Assembly: GCA_023136305.1 (NCBI GenBank)
Contig: JAGLSF010000024.1
Coordinates: 1-13,375 of the forward strand
Direction of reading: 5' to 3'
From: Spirochaetota bacterium
GTDB taxonomy: Bacteria; Spirochaetota; B62-G9; DRHN01
DNA length: 13,375 nucleotides
Below are positions 7,996 through 13,375 of this stretch, one piece after another (positions within the stretch are counted from its first letter, which is position 1; each line of letters starts with the position of its first letter). The notes beneath the pieces were generated by a model. It saw only the letters and a list, made by a program, of their open reading frames with translations. It had not been told where the DNA came from and did no database searches. The translations under genes and the position numbers were made by a program.

Positions 7996-9395
7996 GTTCC
8001 AAGCACTACCCCGATTGTCCTGTACTGATGGTTGACGATGAGGAGCATGTGGTAGCGAGCCAGGAGGATGTCCTGAAGTCTCATGGGATAACCAACCTCA
8101 TAAGCACGACGGACAGCAGAGAGGTGGCTGGCATCCTCAGCGGGAATGAGGTTGAGCTGGTTCTCCTCGACCTTCGGATGCCCCATGTACAGGGTGAGGA
8201 GATCCTCGAACAGATACGGGACGAGTATCCGCAGGTGCCGGTCATAATCGTTACGGGAAGCGCCGAGATCGAGGTGGCGGTACAGTGTATGCGGGGCGGG
8301 GCTATCGATTACATGGTAAAACCGGTTGAAGAGAACAGGCTCGTGAGCGGTGTGAAGCGGGCCATAGAGCTGCGGGAACTCAAGCGTGAGTATTCGGATC
8401 TGAGAAGTCGGCTTTTGAGCGACAGGCTGAGCAATCCGGAGGCCTTCTCCCACATCATTACCCAGGACCGGAAGATGCACTCCATCTTTCTCTATCTTGA
8501 GTCCATAGCCGGGACCGACGAAACCGTGCTAATTGTGGGTGAGACTGGGGCCGGCAAGGAACTCATCGCGAAAACCATACACGAGCTCAGCCGCAGGGAC
8601 AGGCCCTTTGTGGCTGTAAATGTGGCGGGGCTCGATGACACCATGTTCTCCGACAGCCTCTTCGGGCACAAGAAGGGAGCCTACACAGGGGCAACGGAAT
8701 CGAGAAAGGGTTTTTTCCAGCAGGCGTCGGGAGGGACCATACTGCTGGATGAGATCGGCGACCTCACGCCAGCCTCCCAGGTGAAGCTTCTGAGGCTCCT
8801 CGAGGCCCGCGAATACTATCCCCTCGGGTCTGATCTGGCCATGATAACCGATGCCCGGATCGTGGTAGCCACCAACAAGAACCTGCGTGCGGCCGTGGGG
8901 TCCGGAGAGTTTCGTAAGGACCTCTACTACCGGCTTTCGGCGCATGAAGTGCGGCTGCCGTCCCTCCGGGAAAGAAAGGGAGATTTACCCCTGCTGGTCT
9001 ACCACTTCATGGAAGAGGCGTCTCAAAAGCTCTCGAAGAAAAAGCTGGCGATCCCCTCCGAACTGATACCCTTTCTCGGGACCTATGGCTTTCCCGGAAA
9101 TGTCAGAGAGCTGCGGTCAATGGTCTTTGATGCCGTGAGCAGGCAATCTGAGAAGATGCTGTCACTGAAGTCCTTCAGAGAGGCAATGGGGCGGGATGCT
9201 CAGATGCTCAACAGGGAGCAGCAGGAGGAACTCATAGTTTTCAAGGAGAGACTTCCCACCCTGTCACAGGCGCATGAACTTCTGATAGCAGAGGCCATGA
9301 AGAGGGCAAAGGGGGTCAAGTCTACCGCAGCGACGATTCTGGGTATTACCCCTCAGGCCCTGGGAAAGAGGCTTCAGCGCAGGGACTCGGGGTGA
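7992..9395 (+). CDS. NtrC-family sigma-54-dependent response regulator (REC, AAA+, Fis-type HTH)
   Basis: The 467-residue protein is a complete three-domain regulator. The receiver (about 10-125) keeps the acidic pair D15/D16, phospho-acceptor D60 in LLDLRMP, T88 and K110. The AAA+ domain (about 155-380) has Walker A GETGAGKE (183-190), a sigma-54 contact loop reading GAYTGA (229-234) with Tyr in place of the usual Phe, Walker B GGTILLDEIGD (247-257), LYYRL (311-315) and FPGNVREL (367-374). The C-terminus (about 425-465) carries a Fis-type helix-turn-helix (STAATILGITPQALGKRLQ). It binds upstream DNA and, once phosphorylated, uses ATP to open promoters held by sigma-54 RNA polymerase. Its cognate kinase is almost certainly the overlapping upstream gene. 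A sigma-54 promoter lies 282 bases past its stop, making the next operon its likely target. Confidence 0.96.
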   Translation: MSSKHYPDCPVLMVDDEEHVVASQEDVLKSHGITNLISTTDSREVAGILSGNEVELVLLDLRMPHVQGEEILEQIRDEYPQVPVIIVTGSAEIEVAVQCMRGGAIDYMVKPVEENRLVSGVKRAIELRELKREYSDLRSRLLSDRLSNPEAFSHIITQDRKMHSIFLYLESIAGTDETVLIVGETGAGKELIAKTIHELSRRDRPFVAVNVAGLDDTMFSDSLFGHKKGAYTGATESRKGFFQQASGGTILLDEIGDLTPASQVKLLRLLEAREYYPLGSDLAMITDARIVVATNKNLRAAVGSGEFRKDLYYRLSAHEVRLPSLRERKGDLPLLVYHFMEEASQKLSKKKLAIPSELIPFLGTYGFPGNVRELRSMVFDAVSRQSEKMLSLKSFREAMGRDAQMLNREQQEELIVFKERLPTLSQAHELLIAEAMKRAKGVKSTAATILGITPQALGKRLQRRDSG

Positions 9396-9517
9396 AATGC
9401 AAAAGCGGCGATGACTGAGGGCAGATTCGTACATCGACTCCTGCCCGTGTATTTGGAAGATTGGGTGAAGTCCGCGGTATGGCTGTGTTTCGAACCCATG
9501 TAAACCTTTCTCTGCAC

Positions 9518-9529
9518 ATGCGATCGCAT
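9518..9529. promoter_or_regulatory. 12-bp perfect palindrome, candidate upstream activator site
   Basis: ATGCGATCGCAT is its own reverse complement, and ATCGC follows again at 9530-9534, giving an overlapping second dyad with GCGAT. It lies about 155 bases upstream of the -24 element, the usual distance for the enhancer-like sites of NtrC-type activators, whose Fis-type helices bind dyads. Assignment as the binding site of the neighbouring regulator is inference. Confidence 0.4.
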
Positions 9530-9545
9530 ATCGCAACAACCACTT

Positions 9546-9555
9546 GTTATATAAC
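9546..9555. promoter_or_regulatory. 10-bp perfect palindrome GTTATATAAC, possible second activator site
   Basis: GTTATATAAC is self-complementary and centred 27 bases (about 2.5 helical turns) after the centre of the first palindrome. Its sequence differs from the first palindrome, so if both matter they may serve different proteins. It is AT-rich, which makes a chance occurrence more likely. Confidence 0.25.
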
Positions 9556-9676
9556 GAATTACATGTGAGGAACTGTTGAGTAAGGGGACGTAAGTTTCGG
9601 AGGGTTTGGAGGTATAAAAAAATAGCATCTCCTCTCTAAGTGTTTAAAGATAAAGGAGTTAACTATCTTGTTCTTC

Positions 9677-9693
9677 CTGGCATGGTAATTGCC
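9677..9693 (+). promoter_or_regulatory. Sigma-54 (-24/-12) promoter for the DUF2723-like/acylase genes
   Basis: CTGGCATGGTAATTGCC matches the sigma-54 consensus YTGGCACGRNNNTTGCW at all but two defined positions (T for C after TGGCA, and C at the last base). The invariant GG (9679-9680) and GC (9691-9692) have the required 12-base offset. Transcription would begin near 9704, giving a leader of about 37 bases to the ATG at 9741. The neighbouring gene encodes a sigma-54 activator, which makes a functional match much more likely. Confidence 0.8.
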
Positions 9694-9729
9694 TTAACGG
9701 GATTGGCTATACAAACAAACCGTTAAGGC
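9691..9729. repeat. 10-bp perfect inverted repeat spanning the predicted transcription start
   Basis: GCCTTAACGG (9691-9700) and CCGTTAAGGC (9720-9729) are exact reverse complements separated by 19 bases. The left arm contains the -12 GC of the sigma-54 promoter and the right arm ends just before the AGGAAG ribosome site (9731-9736). From the sigma-54 start near 9704 only the right arm would be transcribed, so a DNA operator is more likely than an RNA hairpin for that transcript. In read-through RNA from upstream, both arms could pair next to the ribosome site. Confidence 0.6.
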
Positions 9730-9740
9730 GAGGAAGCGTT

Positions 9741-11570
9741 ATGATGCAGAATCTCTTCAGCAAACAGGTGGATGGGGCTCTGGTGCTTTCACGGAGGATT
9801 CATTCCAGAGTGTTCCTTTCCCGGTTTGAGAAAATCGGTCCCTATCTCTTCATTGTCATCCCCGGTATCTTTTACTATCTCACCGCGTGCAGGACACCGG
9901 GGTGGGTGGACTCCACACTCATCGTATCCAATGTGGTAAGCCTGAAACTGGGCTCGTGGGCCAACTATCACAACCTGTTTCACATCCTTGGGTATGCATG
10001 GCTACAGCTCTTTCCCGACCACAACATTCATTTCTATCTGGTGCTGCTCTCAGCTCTATTCGGAGCCTTCACGGTACAGCTCATGTTTCTCGTGTTTCTG
10101 GAGATCACGTCACACAGAATAGTCGCTGTTCTGGGTGCCCTCATTCTCATGCTCTCCCATTCGCTCTGGTGGCATTCCACCATGCTCGAGGTGTACACGC
10201 TGAATTCAGCCATCCTCGCTGCCACGCTTCTGTTTCTCATACGATACAACAAGACAGAAAGATTCATGAATCTCTGTGCGGCGGCCTTTTTCCTCGGGTT
10301 GGGATGCAGTAATCACGTGCTCATGGTCCTGTTCGCATTCGGGTTTTTAGCTGTCCTGGGCTTCCTCATGTATAGACGGAAAAATCTGACGTTCTGGAAG
10401 GTTATGATACTGATAGGATGCTTTCTACTCGGTACAGGACTGTATTTCATCGTTTTCATACAGGATTATCATAATTTCGTGAGGAGGATATTTATACAGG
10501 AACCGTCTCTGTCATACCTTGAGGTGCGCGTGGCGGCGCTGAGGAAAATCCTGGACTATTCAACGGGAAGCGAATTCAAGAAGTACATGTTTCCTAGCAA
10601 TGTATCCCCCGGAGAAAAGAGATTCTGGAGGGTAAATTATCTCATCCTCATTATCTACAATTATCCCTCATCTGCAATTCTGCTCGCCCTCTTCGGGTTC
10701 TACTGCTTTTGGAAAAGAAAGACCCTTCGCCTGACCTTTCTATTCTTCATACTCGGTCTCATCTCACAAATCATCTGGTCCGGCAATTATTTCATCTGGG
10801 ACATGTACGCCTTTGCCCTTCCCGTCTATGTACTGCTGAGTGTGCCGGTGGTTTTCGCCATGCATTTTCTCCTTAAACGAGGCAGGGTTGGACAAATCAT
10901 CCTGCTGCTCATGCTGCCGACTTTCTTTGCCCCTCCTTTCATCTACAAGGCGGTATCCGATGACGGCCGCAAGGAGGGGGTGGTTAAAAATTATTTCAAA
11001 AACTATCCGGAGTGGGAACAGGCTGAAGATACCTGGGATGTGGTCGAGTATCTAACAAATCCGAACAAGCGAAACTATGCAAAGGTACCGGAATACGCGG
11101 ACAGGATTTTGGAAATATTGCCGCATGAAGCCCATCTGTGGAACTCCGTGGGCCGGGCGGACTATCCGCTCAGGCTCTACTACAGGGATATATACGGCAG
11201 ACGAACAGATATCAAACACCACTCACTCTTCAACCCCTTTATGTCTCATGAGGAAGCCGAGCGTGAGGCAAAAAAAATGAAGGCCAACATCGACCTTGGG
11301 TTGCCGGTGTACACTGCTTCCCTGAACTTCCCCGAGCGTCTGGTACTCGCCCATCTGTACGTACTCATGGATCCGGGCAAAGACCTGCAGTGGGTGAGCG
11401 GCCTGCCGCTTGACAGGTTCATAGGCACATTTCCGGGTATTGAGTTTGAGGAAATCGTCCTGATCGAGCAGGAGCGTAGATCCATCTATAGAGTGGTTCT
11501 CAGGGAAATTGCACTGGAGGCCCGAAGCTCCGCCGGAGCAGGGCATGGAGAGACTGTTGCATTGGATTAA
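9741..11570 (+). CDS. DUF2723/TMEM260-like GT-C family membrane protein, possible glycosyltransferase
   Basis: The 609-residue protein has about ten hydrophobic helices in residues 33-402 and a soluble C-terminal part (403-609). DUF2723-like features are WVDS near the start of the first loop (D57), HSLWWHSTMLEVYTLN (140-155, with E150), GLGCSNH (186-192), and in the tail YADRIL...YPLRLYYRDIYGRRTDI (452-491), which parallels the family's 'YA...L...PLWYLQEVEGVRPDV' segment. The acidic 'DSGE' and 'HPPGYPL' signatures of typical members are replaced by DST and ANYHNLF, so it is divergent. GT-C proteins transfer sugars from lipid carriers at the membrane; TMEM260 is a protein O-mannosyltransferase. 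The start is ATG 9741 or ATG 9744; AGGAAG at 9731-9736 is better spaced for 9744. A sigma-54 promoter precedes it and an acylase follows after 45 bases. The acceptor is unknown. Confidence 0.68.
   Translation: MMQNLFSKQVDGALVLSRRIHSRVFLSRFEKIGPYLFIVIPGIFYYLTACRTPGWVDSTLIVSNVVSLKLGSWANYHNLFHILGYAWLQLFPDHNIHFYLVLLSALFGAFTVQLMFLVFLEITSHRIVAVLGALILMLSHSLWWHSTMLEVYTLNSAILAATLLFLIRYNKTERFMNLCAAAFFLGLGCSNHVLMVLFAFGFLAVLGFLMYRRKNLTFWKVMILIGCFLLGTGLYFIVFIQDYHNFVRRIFIQEPSLSYLEVRVAALRKILDYSTGSEFKKYMFPSNVSPGEKRFWRVNYLILIIYNYPSSAILLALFGFYCFWKRKTLRLTFLFFILGLISQIIWSGNYFIWDMYAFALPVYVLLSVPVVFAMHFLLKRGRVGQIILLLMLPTFFAPPFIYKAVSDDGRKEGVVKNYFKNYPEWEQAEDTWDVVEYLTNPNKRNYAKVPEYADRILEILPHEAHLWNSVGRADYPLRLYYRDIYGRRTDIKHHSLFNPFMSHEEAEREAKKMKANIDLGLPVYTASLNFPERLVLAHLYVLMDPGKDLQWVSGLPLDRFIGTFPGIEFEEIVLIEQERRSIYRVVLREIALEARSSAGAGHGETVALD
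11546..11561 (+). promoter_or_regulatory. Weak candidate sigma-54 promoter before the acylase gene
   Basis: TGGAGAGACTGTTGCA within the end of the DUF2723-like gene has GG and GC at the correct 12-base offset and a perfect TTGCA -12 box. The -24 box keeps only TGG and a later G of TGGCACG. The start would fall near 11572, giving a 44-base leader to the acylase ATG. It may be a chance match inside coding sequence. Confidence 0.3.
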
Positions 11571-11615
11571 AGAGGAGTATTATATACCTACATAGCAACG
11601 GTAAAGGAGGCCGTC

Positions 11616-13375
11616 ATGAAGAAAAAAGCTCGAGCATGGATCATAGTTGCAGCAGTTGTTGTTGTCATTGTGGTGTCTTTAGGCGCCATTCGAATGGTTT
11701 TCATGCGCAGGGCCTTTCCCAAAACGAAGGGTGCTGTAAAGGTGGAGGGGCTGCATGCGTCTGTTGAGATTTATCGTGATAAGGACGGTGTCCCCCATAT
11801 CTATGCCGACACCATGGAGGATCTCCTCTTCGCCCAGGGTTACGTTCATGCACAGGACCGGTTCTGGCAGATGGAGTTCTGGAGGCGCATCGGTTCGGGG
11901 AGGCTTTCGGAGCTTTTCGGGGAAGCCGTTCTGGGGGTGGATATTTACATCAGGACGGTGAATTTCAGGGGGATTGCCGAGGAGGAGTACGAAATCATGG
12001 ACGACGAGATCAGAAGGTATCTGGAGTCCTACTCGGCCGGGGTAAACGCGTACATACTCGACAAAAAACCCCACCAGCTTGGCCTCGAGTTCAGGCTTTT
12101 AAAGTTACAGGGGCTGGACCTTGAGATAGAACCCTGGACACCGGTAAACACGCTCACATGGTTCAAGATCATGGCCGAGGACGCCCAGGGCAACATGAGA
12201 GAAGAGCTCTACAGAATTGACATTATCAGGACAGTGGGTGTTGAACTTGCGCAGGATTACTTCCCGGAATACGATTATGTGAACGGTCCTATTGTCGTGA
12301 ATGACGACGAGATCACGTTTTCAGGCAAAAAACTCGAAACCGACGGCCTTGCTGCACTGACGGATGAGGACATTTCCCTGCTTCTGAGTCTCAACACCGG
12401 GCTGGTAGGGGCATTTGACACTTACACTCCGATGGCGCTGGGAAAGGGAGAAGGTGTAGGGTCAAATGCCTGGGTCCTGTCAGGTGACATGACAGCGACC
12501 GGCAAGCCTATACTGGCAAACGACCCTCACCTCGGTATCCAGATGCCTTCGATATGGTACGAGGTCGGCCTGCACAGCAAGACAGGCGGGGGGCCTGACG
12601 GAACCGAGCCTTTTAACCTGCGCGGTTATTCCTTCGCGGGTGTTCCCTGGATCATACTGGGGAACAACGACCGCATCGCCTGGGGGATGTGCTTCATGAG
12701 CCCGGACGTTCAGGACCTTTACATAGAAAGGATAAACCCTCACGATCCGAACCAGTACGAGGTCAACGGGAGGTGGGTGGAAATGGATATCCGCAGGGAG
12801 GAGATCGTTATTAAAGAAGAGGAAGAGCCTTATGTTCTGCTGGTGCGCAGCACACGGCACGGGCCGATAATAACGGACCACGGGTCGATGATGAGCGCGA
12901 ACAGCTTTAACATAGTCCCACAGAAAAGTTTTCCCGATAATCTCGAGCTCAACGCGCTTTCGCTGCGCTGGACAGCCCTTCAGCCGATGGAGATCAGCAA
13001 ATTCCTCCTGTTGACAGGCCGGGCCCGTAACTTCGAGGAGTTCCGTGAGGCCCTGAGCTATTTGGAAGCCCCGGATATACAGATGACATACGCCGATGTC
13101 GACGGCAACATCGGGATTCAATCGGTGGGTCTTATACCCATCAGGCCCCACAGCGGTCTTGTTCCCGTGCCGGGATGGACGGATGATAATGAATGGTCAG
13201 GCTTTGTTCCTTTCGAGGACCTGCCCTGGGTCAAAAATCCCGGAAAGGGCTACATAATCGCGGCCAACAATGCGACGGTCAGCCCTAACTACCCCTATGT
13301 GATCGACCCGGATTCCGACCTCGGCTACAGGGCGCGCCGGATTTTGGAAATGATCGATCAGGGAGGAACAAACTT
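11616..13375 (+). CDS. Penicillin acylase family Ntn hydrolase, 3' end beyond the window
   Basis: The frame stays open for 586 codons to the window end. A membrane anchor or uncleaved signal spans about residues 8-26, placing the enzyme outside the cytoplasm. The alpha-chain region carries the classical HIYADT, FAQGYVHAQDRFWQMEFWRR and LSELFGE motifs (about 65-108). The autocatalytic cleavage site is G282/S283 in GVGSNAWVLSG, with S283 becoming the N-terminal nucleophile of the beta chain. Counting from it, NDPHL puts His at beta-23 and AANN puts Asn at beta-269, the residues used by acyl-homoserine-lactone acylases such as PvdQ; penicillin G acylase has Gln at beta-23. GVPWIILGNNDRIAWG (342-357) is another family block. 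Such enzymes hydrolyse amides of acyl chains; the substrate (signal lactone, lipopeptide or other) cannot be told. The start is fixed by AAAGGAGG (11603-11610), 5 bases upstream. It is probably co-transcribed with the DUF2723-like gene. Confidence 0.93.
   Translation, partial: MKKKARAWIIVAAVVVVIVVSLGAIRMVFMRRAFPKTKGAVKVEGLHASVEIYRDKDGVPHIYADTMEDLLFAQGYVHAQDRFWQMEFWRRIGSGRLSELFGEAVLGVDIYIRTVNFRGIAEEEYEIMDDEIRRYLESYSAGVNAYILDKKPHQLGLEFRLLKLQGLDLEIEPWTPVNTLTWFKIMAEDAQGNMREELYRIDIIRTVGVELAQDYFPEYDYVNGPIVVNDDEITFSGKKLETDGLAALTDEDISLLLSLNTGLVGAFDTYTPMALGKGEGVGSNAWVLSGDMTATGKPILANDPHLGIQMPSIWYEVGLHSKTGGGPDGTEPFNLRGYSFAGVPWIILGNNDRIAWGMCFMSPDVQDLYIERINPHDPNQYEVNGRWVEMDIRREEIVIKEEEEPYVLLVRSTRHGPIITDHGSMMSANSFNIVPQKSFPDNLELNALSLRWTALQPMEISKFLLLTGRARNFEEFREALSYLEAPDIQMTYADVDGNIGIQSVGLIPIRPHSGLVPVPGWTDDNEWSGFVPFEDLPWVKNPGKGYIIAANNATVSPNYPYVIDPDSDLGYRARRILEMIDQGGTN

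Larger units (their letters stand above)
9396..9740 (+). promoter_or_regulatory. 345-base intergenic control region between regulator and DUF2723-like gene
   Basis: No gene is supported here; the small minus-strand reading frames that enter it have no family features. It holds, in order, two perfect palindromes (9518-9529 and 9546-9555), a sigma-54 -24/-12 element (9677-9693) and a 10-bp inverted repeat spanning the predicted start (9691-9729). I saw no GC-rich hairpin followed by a T run after the regulator stop, so read-through from the signalling operon is possible. Confidence 0.7.

Noticed and set aside
7932..8480. Minus-strand reading frame of 182 codons
   Set aside because: Antisense to the kinase/regulator junction and receiver domain; it is a codon-bias shadow.
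9419..9446. GGGCAG ... CTGCCC hairpin after the regulator gene as a terminator
   Set aside because: Only 6 bp of stem with a 16-base loop and no T run follows, so an intrinsic terminator is not supported.
9691..9729. 10-bp inverted repeat as a transcription terminator of the signalling operon
   Set aside because: The 19-base loop is long and no T tract follows the right arm. Its overlap with the -12 box fits an operator or leader structure better.
12480..13151. Minus-strand reading frame of 223 codons
   Set aside because: It lies entirely antisense to the penicillin acylase gene, whose plus-strand frame has clear family motifs; the antisense peptide is rich in His, Pro and Arg and has no recognisable domain.
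1..13375. Mobile elements, CRISPR arrays, tRNA or rRNA genes
   Set aside because: No transposase or integrase motifs, regularly spaced repeats, cloverleaf-like segments or rRNA-like blocks were seen on either strand.

Overview
The window reads as a stretch of chromosome from a Gram-negative anaerobic bacterium, most likely a deltaproteobacterium in the broad sense (Desulfobacterota). This is an inference from gene content: a giant Ser/Thr-kinase-like/ATPase/histidine-kinase hybrid, an NtrC-type sigma-54 activator, an ATC-hydrolase-family protein beside a flavodoxin-like gene, and a DUF2723-type membrane protein. Base composition is near balanced. No tRNA, rRNA, CRISPR array, transposase or phage gene was seen.

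Left part (minus strand, 2020 down to 1): a tightly packed operon. It runs from a 472-residue multi-pass membrane protein that looks like a receptor and stops exactly where a HAMP/output module would normally begin. It continues through a 151-residue cysteine-rich protein of the L-2-amino-thiazoline-4-carboxylic acid (ATC) hydrolase family, and ends with the first codons of a flavodoxin-like protein cut by the window edge. A 308-base AT-rich divergent intergenic region (2021-2328) separates this operon from the genes on the right and holds inverted repeats and candidate promoters in both directions.

Centre (plus strand, 2329-9395): a two-gene signalling operon with a 4-base ATGA overlap. The first gene encodes an 1888-residue soluble protein with the order kinase-like domain, P-loop ATPase (AAA_16 type), helical TPR-like region, GAF, PAS and histidine kinase. 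Its N-terminal kinase domain has lost the standard catalytic residues, whereas the histidine kinase motifs are intact. The second gene encodes a complete NtrC-family response regulator (receiver, sigma-54 AAA+ domain, Fis-type helix-turn-helix).

Right part (plus strand, 9396-13375): a 345-base intergenic region with a strong sigma-54 -24/-12 match at 9677-9693. A perfect 10-bp inverted repeat lies across the predicted transcription start, and perfect palindromes sit about 130-155 bases upstream of the -24 element. This promoter points at a 609-residue GT-C/DUF2723-like membrane protein, followed after 45 bases by a penicillin-acylase-family Ntn hydrolase that runs off the window.

The simplest reading is one circuit. 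An unknown signal, perhaps received by the divergently encoded output-less receptor or by the hybrid's GAF/PAS/ATPase domains, is passed by histidine phosphorelay to the NtrC-like regulator. That regulator then activates the sigma-54 promoter next door, producing an envelope glycosyltransferase-like protein and an extracytoplasmic acylase. The gene order, motifs and promoter are visible in the sequence; the wiring and the substrates are inference.
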